Positions 1 to 7,552 of a stretch of 28,587 nucleotides of DNA are shown here, one piece after another. This stretch comes from JBHIBA01 sp046758845 (GTDB lineage: Bacteria > UBA8248 > JACPRG01 > G963555815), in contig JBHIBA010000023.1 of assembly GCA_046758845.1 (NCBI GenBank), positions 1 to 28,587 of the forward strand, read 5' to 3'. The first letter of the stretch is position 1, and each line of letters opens with the position of its first letter. A program made the position numbers and the translations under genes. The notes under the pieces were generated by a model. That model had not been told where the DNA came from, searched no databases, and saw nothing but the letters and a program-made list of their open reading frames with translations.

Positions 1-843
1 CCGGGGGGGCAAATCGTCAATACCGGAATGGTGGAAGATTATCCCGGCTTCGAAGAGATCATGGGGCCCGAGCTGGCCCTGAAGATGGAAGAACACTGCA
101 AGAAATTCGGCGCCGAGATCCGCCAGGAGGAGACCCTGGAGGTCTACTGCGACGGGGAGGACCGCATCACCCGGACGGATGAGAATGAGTACCGCTCCAA
201 GGTCGTGATACTGGCGGCGGGCGGAAGCCCGAACTATCTAAAGATTCCCGGAGAAGAGAACTACTGGGGCAAAGGGGTATCCTACTGCGCCATCTGCGAC
301 GGGGCCTTCTTCCAGGACGAGGTGATCGCGGTCGTCGGGGGGGGGGATGCCGCCGTTGAGGAGGGCCTGTTCCTGACCAAGTACGGGAGCAAGGTGCATG
401 TCATCCACCGGCGCGACCAGCTTCGAGCCCAGAAGATCATCCAGGAACGGGCCTTCAAAGAAGAAAAGATCGATTTCCTCTGGAACACCGTCGTGGAAGA
501 GATCGTGGGCGACACCGAGGTGAAGTCCATCAAGCTCCGAAATGTCAAGACCGGCGAAACCAGCGGGCTGGACGTAGGGGGAGTGTTCATCTTCATCGGC
601 TTCACGCCCAACAGCGGTCTGGTCCGCGAGCCTCTGGACCGGGACGAAAACGGCTACCTCAAGACGGACCACGCGATGCAGACGAACATCAAGGGGATCT
701 ACGCGGTCGGAGACCTTCGAACCCAGGTGACCCGGCAGCTCACCACCGCCGTGGGAGACGCGACCACGGCGGCGGTGGCCGCAGAGAAATACATCGAGAC
801 GCTCAGGGAAAGACAGGAGGCGGCCTCCGCCAGCCGGACGTAA
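1..843 (+). CDS. trxB: Thioredoxin reductase, 5' end missing
   Basis: The frame is open from base 1, so the N-terminal FAD-binding segment lies outside the window; the ATG at 28 is internal. TrxB is a cytosolic flavoprotein that passes electrons from NADPH to thioredoxin. Visible features are the redox-active CAIC disulfide motif (bases 286-297), followed by the NADPH-binding glycine cluster VVGGGDAAVEEG with HRRDQLRA, and the C-terminal FAD signature GIYAVGDLR with TTAVGDATTAA. The order (CxxC inside the pyridine-nucleotide domain, then the FAD tail) is that of low-Mr bacterial TrxB. The protein ends with a short polar tail. It is followed after 87 bases by a NuoI-like ferredoxin on the same strand, so a shared redox operon is possible. 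The alternative, a ferredoxin:NADP reductase-like flavoprotein, is unlikely because the CxxC is intact. Confidence 0.95.
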   Translation, partial: PGGQIVNTGMVEDYPGFEEIMGPELALKMEEHCKKFGAEIRQEETLEVYCDGEDRITRTDENEYRSKVVILAAGGSPNYLKIPGEENYWGKGVSYCAICDGAFFQDEVIAVVGGGDAAVEEGLFLTKYGSKVHVIHRRDQLRAQKIIQERAFKEEKIDFLWNTVVEEIVGDTEVKSIKLRNVKTGETSGLDVGGVFIFIGFTPNSGLVREPLDRDENGYLKTDHAMQTNIKGIYAVGDLRTQVTRQLTTAVGDATTAAVAAEKYIETLRERQEAASASRT

Positions 844-856
844 AATGGGTTTCTCT

Positions 857-876
857 CCGCCCTCGTGGAGGGGCGG
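857..876 (+). terminator. Small GC-rich hairpin after trxB
   Basis: CCGCCCTC, a GTG loop and GAGGGGCGG form a stem with one bulged G just downstream of the trxB stop. There is no following T-run, so it may be an mRNA 3'-end stabiliser or attenuator rather than an intrinsic terminator. Confidence 0.2.
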
Positions 877-930
877 GGAATATGAGGGAAGGCCCGGCGG
901 GGCGCGCCGCATCGACGGGGGAAGACGGGG

Positions 931-1389
931 ATGCTCGGCAAGGTCATGAACACCCTGTTCCTGGGGGACATCCGCAAGGGGATGGCGACAACCTTCAAGC
1001 ATCTTTTGAAAAGACCCATCACCCTCCAGTACCCCGTCGAGCGGGCCAGGCTTCCCGAGAGGTCCCGAGGCGTCCTCGCCCTGACGAAAGACGAGAAGGG
1101 CGAGGTCAACTGCATTGGATGCCTGCTGTGTGAGATCGCCTGCCCCACCGACTGCATCACCATCCAGCCCATCGGCAAGGGAAAGCAAAGGCGGGCCAAG
1201 GAATTCCTGATTGACTTCACCCGCTGCATGTGGTGCGGCCTTTGCGTGGAGGCCTGCCCGACCGACCCGAAATCCATCATCCACTCGCCCCACTATGAGA
1301 TGGCGACCCGAAACCGAAGGGAACAAACGCTCAACATGGAACAGCTCCTCGGGGTTCTCGATTGGGAACCGGTGGAGTACAAAAACTGA
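931..1389 (+). CDS. NuoI-like 2x[4Fe-4S] ferredoxin protein
   Basis: This 152-residue protein has two complete 4Fe-4S motifs: C61-x2-C64-x2-C67-x3-C71-P and C99-x2-C102-x2-C105-x3-C109-P. The segment before the first motif (KHLLKRPITLQYP, then RGVLALTKDE) is typical of NADH-quinone oxidoreductase subunit I, which carries clusters N6a and N6b in the peripheral arm of complex I. No other nuo gene is adjacent. It is therefore either an orphan copy of NuoI or a related electron carrier working with its neighbour thioredoxin reductase. The ATG at 931 is preceded by the purine-rich GGGGAAGACGGGG. The gene lies 39 bases upstream of the nicotinate phosphoribosyltransferase. The family assignment is firm; the role outside a nuo operon is inference. 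Confidence 0.85.
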   Translation: MLGKVMNTLFLGDIRKGMATTFKHLLKRPITLQYPVERARLPERSRGVLALTKDEKGEVNCIGCLLCEIACPTDCITIQPIGKGKQRRAKEFLIDFTRCMWCGLCVEACPTDPKSIIHSPHYEMATRNRREQTLNMEQLLGVLDWEPVEYKN

Positions 1390-1428
1390 CGGTCCTTCCG
1401 CGCACCTGACCCTTCCGAGTCCCCACCC

Positions 1429-2628
1429 ATGTCTCCCGTTCGTCCCGACAAGCTGATCCGCCAAACGGCCACCCTGGAAGAGATCAAAGAGGGGCGCGTC
1501 TCCGACATTTATTTTCAGCGATGCTTACAGATCCTCGAGGCCGAAGGGGTCCGAAAGCGCGTCCGGGCCGAATTGTGCGCCAAGTCCCTGCCTCGGAGAT
1601 GGCCCTGGGCGATCCTGACCGGGGTGGAAGAGTGCGTAGAGATCCTGCGGGACCTCCCGATCAACGTGCGCTGCATGGAAGAAGGCACCGTCTTTCATCC
1701 CTTCCAGCCGGTGATGGAGATCGAAGGAGATTACACGGAGTTCGGCATTTACGAGACGGCCCTTCTCGGGTACCTCTGTCAGGCTTCGGGCGTCGCCACC
1801 AAGGCGGCCCGATGCCGGAAGCTGGCGAAAGACCGGTCGCTCGTCATGTTCGGCGCCCGGCGGATCCACCCAACGGTCGTCCCCATGGTAGAGCGCAACG
1901 CCTACGTCGGCGGTTGCGACGGAGTGGCGGCGATCAAGAGCGGAGAAGTCATCGGAAAGGAGGCGTCGGGGACGACCCCGCACGCGTTGATGCTCATCCT
2001 CGGCGACACCGTCACGGCCATGAAGGCCTTCGATGAGGTGATCGACCCCAGCGTCCGGCGGGTCGCGCTCATCGATACCTTCGCCGACGAAAAGTTCGAA
2101 GCCGTCCGGGTGGCCCAGGCGTTGGGGGACCGCCTGGCGGCGGTCCGTCTGGACACCCCGTCTTCCCGCCGGGGCGATTTCATCCAGATCCTTCAGGAAG
2201 TCCGCTGGGAGCTGGACCTGCGCGGGTTTCAACACATCCAGATCTTCGTCAGCGGGGGCCTCGACGAGGAGGCCATCGCGGACCTCTACCCGCACGTCAA
2301 CGGCTACGGCGTCGGGACCTGCATCAGCAACGCGCCGGTGGTGGATTTCTCGATGGACATCGTGGAGATCGGGGGCGAACCCATCGCCAAGCGCGGGAAG
2401 GCCTCGGGAGCCAAAACCGTCCTTCGGTCTTCGAAGACACTGGAGGATGAGATCGTCCCGTTATCGGCCGCCGTCGAGCACATGGCCGCAAACCCCGAAC
2501 TGGTGGACCTGCTTCCTCCGCTGATCGAAGACGGCCGCGTCGTCCGCCCCTCCCATACACCGAAGGAGATCCGCGAGCGGGTGTTGGAGCAACTTCAACT
2601 TCTCCCTGATCCGAATGCGGGAAATTGA
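1429..2628 (+). CDS. pncB: Nicotinate phosphoribosyltransferase
   Basis: This 399-residue enzyme of the NAPRTase/QAPRTase fold forms nicotinate mononucleotide from nicotinate and PRPP in the Preiss-Handler branch of NAD salvage. Recognisable segments are the N-terminal SDIYFQRC, the barrel motif FGARRIHP (near residue 140), the GTTPHAL loop (near 180), the LDTPSSRRGD segment (near 240), and the late phosphate-binding parts FVSGGLDEEAI and NGYGVGTCIS. Length and motifs fit the shorter archaeal-type class found in many deep bacterial lineages. The stop codon shares one base with the ATG of the next gene (TGATG), so the two are translationally coupled. It may matter that a nicotinate-salvage gene sits in the same window as NicX-like genes, but the tRNA and island separate them and I infer no link. 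Confidence 0.92.
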   Translation: MSPVRPDKLIRQTATLEEIKEGRVSDIYFQRCLQILEAEGVRKRVRAELCAKSLPRRWPWAILTGVEECVEILRDLPINVRCMEEGTVFHPFQPVMEIEGDYTEFGIYETALLGYLCQASGVATKAARCRKLAKDRSLVMFGARRIHPTVVPMVERNAYVGGCDGVAAIKSGEVIGKEASGTTPHALMLILGDTVTAMKAFDEVIDPSVRRVALIDTFADEKFEAVRVAQALGDRLAAVRLDTPSSRRGDFIQILQEVRWELDLRGFQHIQIFVSGGLDEEAIADLYPHVNGYGVGTCISNAPVVDFSMDIVEIGGEPIAKRGKASGAKTVLRSSKTLEDEIVPLSAAVEHMAANPELVDLLPPLIEDGRVVRPSHTPKEIRERVLEQLQLLPDPNAGN

Positions 2629-3689
2629 TGGATCCGGGAACCCCCAAAGACGAATTGGCGCGCGCCCGGGAGGCGCTTGACAGGGCCGGGCATCCTTTGC
2701 TCACCACTCACGTCAACTCGGACGGAGACGGTCTGGGGTCCGAACTGTCCCTTTACCGTTTTCTGACGGAGCGGGGGAAAACGGTCACAATCCTAAATCC
2801 ATCCCCCACGCCGTCTTTCTTTCGGTTTCTGGACCCCGAAGGCGTCATTCGCCAGTACCAGCCAGGGGAGATGCTCCCGGCGGGGGTGGACCTGCTGGTC
2901 GCCCTGGATTTCGGGAAGTGGGAGCGCCTGGGAAAGATGGCGGATGCGGCGGAGTCTTCCGGTCTGCCGGTCCTCTGCATGGATCACCACCCCAGCGAAG
3001 AAAAATTCGGCGATCGGGAGGTGATCTTCGACCGGGCCTGCGCCACGGCGGAAATCGTTTACGACCTCTTGAAGAGTTACGGCGGTCCCCTCTCGCTGCG
3101 CACCGCCGAAGCACTGTATGCGGGCATCATGACCGACACCGGCTCCTTTCGTTTCACCAACACGAACGCCCGGACTCACCACATCGCCGCAGAGCTTTTG
3201 GCCCTGGGGGTGGACCCGGCAGCGATGTACTCCAGCATCTACGAATCCACCCATCCGGAGCGGCTTCGCCTGCTGGGGCTGGCCCTGAGCGGCCTTCAAA
3301 TTTCCGGCAACGGCCGCATCGGCTGGATAGCCGTGACGCAAGAGATGCTCCAGGAGGCGGGCGCGAGACCCGAGGACACGGAAGACTTCGTCGACGTTCC
3401 CCGGACGCTGAGCGGGGTTGAGGTGAGCATCCTTTTCATCGAGCTGCCGACGGGGATTATCCGAACGAGCCTCCGATCCAAGGGAATCGTCCGCGTGAGC
3501 GAGGTCGCCATGTCATTGGGCGGCGGCGGGCACCCCTTCGCGGCAGGCATCCGGGTGAAAGGCCCGCTGAAAGAAGCGATCCAACGCGTTGTCACCAGGA
3601 CCGAGGAGGCGATTCGAGCGACGATGGACGGCGGGCAGCTTTCCGACCGCCAGCCGGCGTCTGGCAACCGGGAAACGATGGCCCGGTGA
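2628..3689 (+). CDS. nrnA: DHH/DHHA1 phosphoesterase, NrnA-like
   Basis: This 353-residue protein has all DHH-superfamily motifs: HVNSDGDGLGSE (residues 28-39), the LDFGKWERLG aspartate segment (near 94), DHHP (119-122), GIMTDTGSF (166-174), and the C-terminal DHHA1 substrate motif GGGGHPFAAG (298-307). Family members with this layout are Mn-dependent nano-RNases/pAp phosphatases (NrnA) that remove 2-5-nt RNAs or hydrolyse linear dinucleotides such as pGpG. I choose the ATG at 2628, which overlaps the upstream stop by one base; a TTG one codon earlier is also possible. The last ~20 residues form a polar tail. Whether it acts on nanoRNA, pAp or pApA cannot be told from sequence. Confidence 0.9.
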   Translation: MDPGTPKDELARAREALDRAGHPLLTTHVNSDGDGLGSELSLYRFLTERGKTVTILNPSPTPSFFRFLDPEGVIRQYQPGEMLPAGVDLLVALDFGKWERLGKMADAAESSGLPVLCMDHHPSEEKFGDREVIFDRACATAEIVYDLLKSYGGPLSLRTAEALYAGIMTDTGSFRFTNTNARTHHIAAELLALGVDPAAMYSSIYESTHPERLRLLGLALSGLQISGNGRIGWIAVTQEMLQEAGARPEDTEDFVDVPRTLSGVEVSILFIELPTGIIRTSLRSKGIVRVSEVAMSLGGGGHPFAAGIRVKGPLKEAIQRVVTRTEEAIRATMDGGQLSDRQPASGNRETMAR

Positions 3690-3719
3690 ACGAAGGATGG
3701 ATGGGCAGGGGCCTCTCCC

Positions 3720-3748
3720 TTGACTTTGATGCCGCGAGAGGCCATATT
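3720..3748 (+). promoter_or_regulatory. Sigma-70-like promoter of the tRNA-Asn gene
   Basis: TTGACT (3720-3725), a 17-base spacer and CATATT (3743-3748) lie about 50 bases upstream of the tRNA. The -35 matches five of six consensus bases and the -10 four of six. An inverted repeat GGCCTCTC (3710-3717) / GAGAGGCC (3736-3743) overlaps it and could instead act as a 3' hairpin of the preceding DHH gene. Confidence 0.45.
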
Positions 3749-3798
3749 TCCGGCAGGCCGCGGAAGACGCAAGAAGGCGTGGCGGTTTGCCTTTTCAT

Positions 3799-3874
3799 TC
3801 CCCGGTAGCTCAGTTGGCAGAGCGGGTGGCTGTTAACCACCTTGTCGCTGGTTCGAGTCCGGCCCGGGGAGCCA
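3799..3874 (+). tRNA. tRNA-Asn (anticodon GUU), CCA encoded
   Basis: The cloverleaf closes fully. The acceptor TCCCCGG (3799-3805) pairs with CCGGGGA (3864-3870), and the D arm is GCTC/GAGC. The anticodon stem GGTGG/CCACC encloses CTGTTAA with anticodon GTT, giving Asn. The T arm is GCTGG-TTCGAGT-CCGGC, followed by discriminator G3871 and a genomically encoded CCA (3872-3874). tRNA 3' ends are common integration sites, and an integrase stub lies at the far end of the foreign-looking stretch that follows. Confidence 0.97.
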
Positions 3875-3885
3875 AGAAAATCAAT

Positions 3886-3923
3886 GGGCTGGCTCCTGTG
3901 AGGGGCCGGCCCTTTTTGTTTTT
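3886..3923 (+). terminator. Intrinsic terminator of tRNA-Asn
   Basis: GGGCTGGCTCC (3886-3896), a TGTGA loop and GGGGCCGGCCC (3902-3912) form an 11-bp stem with two G-T pairs. It is followed by TTTTTGTTTTT. This is a textbook rho-independent terminator 12 bases after the tRNA. Confidence 0.85.
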
Positions 3924-4315
3924 GTGATCGATTTTGTGATCGTTTTGGGAAAAGCGGTGGGGCTGAGGCAGAGTCCGCGTTGGCCTGTCAGCATCCGCGA
4001 GGGACGCCAGGGTTGGCACAGGTCGGCACAAATGTCGGCACACCCCCAAAGCTGGAACTGCTCTCACACGGACAAAAGGCGGATAACTCACCTCTGAGAC
4101 ATTACCGTATCAGAGGGTCCACGTCTCCCAACTTTTGGGTAGTGGTCTATTTTGCCGCTGCGATCCAAGCCGCTACTGCGCTCGCGATTGAGAATGCGGG
4201 TGAAATATGGAAATCGCCCTGGACACCGCCCGAGGGGACGCGAAAAAGCTGGATGCGTTGAGGTGGGGGGTGAAACCCTGGTTGCTGACGACGCTTCGGG
4301 GTAAGATGGAGAAGA
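3918..4315. other. Non-coding junction between tRNA-Asn and the island
   Basis: I find no convincing gene here. TTTTGTGATCG occurs twice in direct succession (about 3919-3942). A TTGGCACA/TCGGCACA motif occurs three times between 4013 and 4041. The open frame on the minus strand that runs into the tRNA ends in the peptide RAGLEPATRWLTATRS, the usual artefact of translating the antisense of a tRNA gene. The tandem repeats beside a tRNA 3' end fit an old recombination junction, but no second copy of the tRNA end (attR) was recognised near the other edge of the island. Confidence 0.35.
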
Positions 4316-4339
4316 ATGCCCGCGGGGAGACACAGAACC

Positions 4340-5218
4340 ATGGCGGAAAGCAAACTGTTCGTTGGTAGTGTAGAGGTCTTGGCCCTCACCGATAGTGAAG
4401 TCGATTTCCCCTTCCCCTTAAGTGTACTGTTTCCCAACGTCCCGGCGGGGGCCTGGGTCCCGTTCCGGCAGCGCTACCCGGAGGTGTTCAGTGGCCCCGA
4501 TACTTGGCGCAACCATTTCGGGTGTTACCTGTTGCGCTTGCAAGGGAGCACGATTCTGGTGGATACCGGTATCGGGAGCAAGGCCACTAACCCAGGGATG
4601 GTCACCACGCTCGCGGGTGGGGTAGATGGGCGGCTCATGGCAGAGTTACAAGCTACTGGTGTGCGCCCCGACGAGGTGGACACCGTGTTTTTCACCCATT
4701 TACACCCGGATCACGTCGGCTGGAACCTGAGTCAGGGAGGGGCCGACCCAAGGCCGACATTTCCCCAGGCCCGCTACGTCGTCCATCAGGCTGACTGGGA
4801 AGCCTTTAAGCGGCCCGAGGTGCAGGCCACGTTTCCCTTCCAGTACTGGAAGGACACCCTCGGTCCGCTGGAAGCCCTGGGGGTGCTCGATCTCATCGCA
4901 GACGAACATGCCCTGACCCGCGAGATCACGGCGATTCCCACCCCAGGCCATACGGTAGGCCACATGAGCCTGGCCATCGAATCTGGAGGGCAGCGGGCTC
5001 TGATTATGGGCGACGTGGCCATCCATCCGGCCCAGGTGACCGAGACCGACTGGTCGTTCCACCACGATATGGACCAGCCGCTCGCCGCACAGGTCAGGCG
5101 CCAAGTGTTCGACCGAGTAGAGGCGGAGCAAGCCACCCTGGTCGCCGGCCACTTTCCCGAGCCAGGCTTCGGTCACTTGGTGCGCGTGGAAGGGCGTCGC
5201 TACTGGCAGGGCTTCTAG
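4340..5218 (+). CDS. MBL-fold metallo-hydrolase (lactonase-like)
   Basis: This protein of about 292 residues belongs to the metallo-beta-lactamase superfamily. The zinc-binding motif HLHPDH is followed by TPGHTVGHMS (third histidine region), then MGDVAIHP (bridging aspartate) and a late VAGHFPEPGFGHL histidine. This set, preceded by YLLRLQGSTILVDTGIG, is typical of the AttM/AiiA-like N-acyl-homoserine lactonase and alkyl-hydrolase branch, but the substrate is not decidable. I prefer the ATG at 4340, which has GGGGAG ten bases upstream; an ATG at 4316 would add eight residues. It is the first gene after the tRNA and the only long intact enzyme gene in the decayed stretch. It may be cargo of the former element or an older chromosomal gene. 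Confidence 0.85.
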   Translation: MAESKLFVGSVEVLALTDSEVDFPFPLSVLFPNVPAGAWVPFRQRYPEVFSGPDTWRNHFGCYLLRLQGSTILVDTGIGSKATNPGMVTTLAGGVDGRLMAELQATGVRPDEVDTVFFTHLHPDHVGWNLSQGGADPRPTFPQARYVVHQADWEAFKRPEVQATFPFQYWKDTLGPLEALGVLDLIADEHALTREITAIPTPGHTVGHMSLAIESGGQRALIMGDVAIHPAQVTETDWSFHHDMDQPLAAQVRRQVFDRVEAEQATLVAGHFPEPGFGHLVRVEGRRYWQGF

Positions 5219-5249
5219 TGGACAATATCAACTGAATGGGTAGTGCGCC

Positions 5250-5380
5250 GTGGCCGAACCCCTGGACCCGAAGAAACTGACCGACCTCCGTGAGCTTGTG
5301 ATGTCTCTTGTGTGGTCGGAAGAGGCACTTGTCACCCTGCTGGAAGAGAAGGGCGTGCTGACTCGGGCGGAGTCATTGAC
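5250..5380 (+). pseudogene. Truncated small gene fused to endonuclease I
   Basis: A GTG-initiated frame encodes about 43 residues with a good helical, leucine-rich composition (KKLTDLREL, EEALVTLLEEKGVLTRAE). It resembles the start of a small hypothetical protein with an 'EKGxLT' motif. Around base 5375 the sense stops matching such a protein, and sequence homologous to endonuclease I continues in the +2 frame. The 5' gene has therefore lost its 3' part and been joined to another truncated gene. Confidence 0.4.
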
Positions 5381-5929
5381 CCTTCCGATTGCGGCTTCAC
5401 ATCGACCAAGAACGATGTGCGGACGCGCCGACTTGAATGGGAACACGTCGTTCCGGCCTCCGTCCTGGCCGGGAACCGCACCTGTTGGAAGAGCGGACAT
5501 GCCTTGTGCGTCAAGCCCGACGGGAGTTCATTCAAGGGGCGGAAATGCTGTGAGAAAGCGGGGGTTGATGATGATGCCCGGCACATGATCAACGACCTGC
5601 ACAATCTTGCACCGAGCATCGGGGAGGTCAACGCCGACCGCTCAAACCACCCCTACGACATTGTCGAAAAGGAACCTCGCGCGTACGGGGCCTGTGATTT
5701 TGAAGTAGGGGGCACGCCTACACGCGCCGAACCTCGGCCTTCTATTCGAGGGAACGTTGCCCGAATTTGGCTCTATATGACAGAGACCTACAACCTCCCC
5801 CTGTCTCCCGAACAACGGCAAATGTTCCAGGGGTGGGGCGAGAGTGATCCCGCGGGGCAATGGGAAATCGAACGAGACAAACGGATCGAAAAGATCCAGG
5901 GAAACAAGAATCCACATGTCAGAAATTAG
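5312..5929 (+). pseudogene. Endonuclease I (EndA-type), 5'-truncated
   Basis: From about residue 20 the frame matches the Endonuclease_1 family (periplasmic/secreted DNase I-like nucleases). It has DCGF, then LEWEHVVPAS with the catalytic His region, MINDLHNLAPSIGEVNADRSN, a GNVARIWLYM helix, and the C-terminal signature WEIERDKRIEKIQGNKNP. The beginning does not fit: the family normally has a secretion signal and a further N-terminal section with a CxC-type segment. Here the first ~20 residues (from a GTG at 5312) are an out-of-frame reading of another gene. An in-frame TGA at 5291 excludes a longer version. I call it a chimeric pseudogene. The nuclease core might still fold, but it would not be exported. 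Confidence 0.7.
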
Positions 5930-5941
5930 GGGGTCCTACGG

Positions 5942-6274
5942 ATGCTATCGAGGGGTCGGTTCCGCTGGAGGAAATTGGAGAGGTGGCTTCTGTCGTCACT
6001 GATCGCCCTGGCCTTACTTTCCTGCACACCCTGGCGGGAAGCCTATTTGAGGGAGGCTGTCAATCGAGCCACACAAGATGACGTGACCAAAAGACTCGGA
6101 CCCCCGCATTCAACGCGAGAGTTGACCACGGGCGCCACGGTATGGACGTACCAGTACCGCTATGCCACCTTATCTCGTGGAGGACACATCTCCGGTCACT
6201 CTTACTGCAAAGAATACATCTTGACGTTCGAGCGGGAGGGGAGTTTGCGTGAATGGCGGGTGCAGGATTGCTAG
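5942..6274 (+). CDS. Small lipoprotein, BamE/SmpA-like fold possible
   Basis: This 110-residue protein has a basic N-terminus, a hydrophobic stretch (residues 16-27) and a lipobox LLSC with Cys28, so it should be exported and lipid-anchored. The mature part contains AVNRATQDDVTKRLGPPHSTRELTTGATVWTY in broken form. A helix and a 'GPPxxxxxLxxGxxVWxYxY' strand region resemble the BamE/OmlA/SmpA type of small outer-membrane lipoprotein. Two cysteines (in SYCKEY and the C-terminal QDC) could form a disulfide. A purine-rich AGGGGG lies upstream of the ATG. I do not recognise a named gene; the BamE-like idea rests on pattern only. Confidence 0.7.
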   Translation: MLSRGRFRWRKLERWLLSSLIALALLSCTPWREAYLREAVNRATQDDVTKRLGPPHSTRELTTGATVWTYQYRYATLSRGGHISGHSYCKEYILTFEREGSLREWRVQDC

Positions 6275-6624
6275 AGGAGTTCCATTTATCCCCGCAGAAC
6301 CATCATTCAAAATTGGGTGGCCCCTCGGGATGGTTAGAACCCAGTGGCGCACCCCGGAAAATCGCCTAAAACCTGTGGAAAACCTCCAAGAGGTATCAGG
6401 ACCAGGGGTAGGCCAAAAAGTCCCGAATTTGAGCGCGAACGGGCCTCTGGGCGAGGGCTTCCAGCCGTAGAATTTCAGGAAGGGGAGAGCTTGGGACTAT
6501 GGGCAGGCCGAAAAATCGTGTCCACGGGTTCTCAGGGTGTTTTGTGGCTTTGGTCTGGCCGCCGCTGCCTCATTAGCTATGAGTTCCGGCTGAGTTTCGA
6601 AAGAAGGGACACCTGCTTTTTTAC
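6275..6624. other. Gene-free stretch before the toxin-antitoxin pair
   Basis: About 350 bases hold no frame with recognisable protein content, RNA gene or strong terminator. Short frames (for example 6344-6628) have arginine- and serine-rich random composition. The stretch separates the GC-rich lipoprotein gene from the distinctly less GC-rich toxin-antitoxin genes and may be a scar of the decayed element. Confidence 0.3.
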
Positions 6625-6639
6625 TTGACATTTTGTCAA
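6625..6639. promoter_or_regulatory. Perfect palindromic operator of the TA operon
   Basis: TTGACATTTTGTCAA is a perfect 6-3-6 inverted repeat ending one base before the putative toxin ATG. Its left arm is also an ideal -35 hexamer, and TTAAAT at 6647-6652 could serve as a -10. The HTH antitoxin encoded by the second gene is the obvious candidate to bind it in autorepression. Confidence 0.55.
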
Positions 6640-6640
6640 G

Positions 6641-6982
6641 ATGGAGTTAAATGTTTGGTGTGGGAGAAGGGATATATCGAAAGAGGCCCCGTTGTCTCCA
6701 GAAGAAGCACAAAACAAAGCACTCGAATTGTGGGAACGAGGTCTCACGGTCGCTTTAACTCACTTTCAAGAACGAATTAAAGAGCGAAATGTAAGCATGC
6801 CCGATATCCAGTATCTACTGGAAAATGGGGAGATCCGTAAAGCTCCTGTGTTTGACGAGAAACATGGGAACTGGAGGTACGTCATCGAAGGTGAGGACTG
6901 TGATGCAGCCCCACTCGCTTTGGTTTTCGCCATTGATGAGGTTTCTGGAGAGCTTGTCCTGATCACCGTGAGAGACACTTAG
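6641..6982 (+). CDS. DUF4258 toxin-like protein
   Basis: This 113-residue protein's C-terminal ~75 residues match the DUF4258 pattern: ALTHFQERIKERNVSMPDIQYLLENGEI, then PVFDEKHGNWRYVIEGEDCD, and a final LVLITVRD strand. DUF4258 proteins are RelE/MqsR-like in predicted fold. They are commonly paired with YgiT/MqsA-type HTH antitoxins, as here, and are presumed mRNA-targeting toxins. The first ~30 residues are not part of the domain. No clear Shine-Dalgarno precedes the ATG at 6641, which almost touches the operator palindrome. If the overlapping -35 is real, translation must begin further in, for example at the TTG near 6692. Base composition is lower in G+C than the flanks, indicating transfer. 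Confidence 0.75.
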   Translation: MELNVWCGRRDISKEAPLSPEEAQNKALELWERGLTVALTHFQERIKERNVSMPDIQYLLENGEIRKAPVFDEKHGNWRYVIEGEDCDAAPLALVFAIDEVSGELVLITVRDT

Positions 6983-6998
6983 GAAGGGGGATGCGCCT

Positions 6999-7487
6999 AT
7001 GAAGTGTCAAGAATGCGGGAAGGTGATGAGGAAGGTTCAAGAAGAGTACCGTTTCACTGAATCCGGGCTGGAGAACGTCTACTTGGTTGGAATCCAGGTC
7101 TTTAGGTGTGATGATGGCCATGTAACAGCCAAGATTCCGAAAATGAAGGATCTCCTTGACGCAATCGGGGAGGCGATTGTCAACAAGCCAGAGTCATTGA
7201 CCGGCCAAGAGGTTCGTTATTTGAGGAAGCATATGGGTCTCTCAGCAGTCAACTTTGCAAAAAGATTGGGGGTTGATCCCGCCACATTTTCCCGATGGGA
7301 AAACGGGGCTCGTATCGGACCGACGAGTGACCGTCTCATCCGGCTCTGCTACGCGGGCCTCATGGGGTACCAAAACGCCCAGCGAATCATCAACGAATTT
7401 GAATCGCTGCGTGACGAGATTACGATGAACCGAATAGAGGTGAGACGTTCTTCTCGTGAAGGGTATCAAGCGTCCTACGCCGCATAG
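6999..7487 (+). CDS. MqsA/YgiT-type antitoxin with HTH domain
   Basis: This 162-residue protein begins with MKCQECGKVM (C3-x2-C6), a zinc-finger-like half-site. The second half is FRCDDGH, so the usual CxxC is replaced by one Cys and a nearby His, and metal binding may be altered or lost. Residues ~66-120 form an XRE/MqsA-type helix-turn-helix: LTGQEVRYLRKHMGLSAVNFAKRLGVDPATFSRWENG in broken form, then IGPTSDRLIRL. It lies 16 bases after the toxin gene behind a strong AGGAAGGGGG ribosome site. In such modules the antitoxin neutralises the toxin and represses the operon through its HTH. The long C-terminal tail (~40 residues) may contact the toxin. Confidence 0.82.
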   Translation: MKCQECGKVMRKVQEEYRFTESGLENVYLVGIQVFRCDDGHVTAKIPKMKDLLDAIGEAIVNKPESLTGQEVRYLRKHMGLSAVNFAKRLGVDPATFSRWENGARIGPTSDRLIRLCYAGLMGYQNAQRIINEFESLRDEITMNRIEVRRSSREGYQASYAA

Positions 7488-7552
7488 GAAAAGGGATTTA
7501 CAGAAATTTGCCTCTTGCAACGGACCCCATATCGAAACACGCTCGGGCTGAT

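Noticed and set aside
238..1464. A 408-residue - strand frame opposite trxB and the NuoI-like gene
   Set aside because: Both + strand genes have unmistakable motifs in the same bases.
3810..4091. A minus-strand frame ending in RAGLEPATRWLTATRS
   Set aside because: The ending is the antisense translation of tRNA-Asn, a well-known artefact, and the rest shows no integrase motif.
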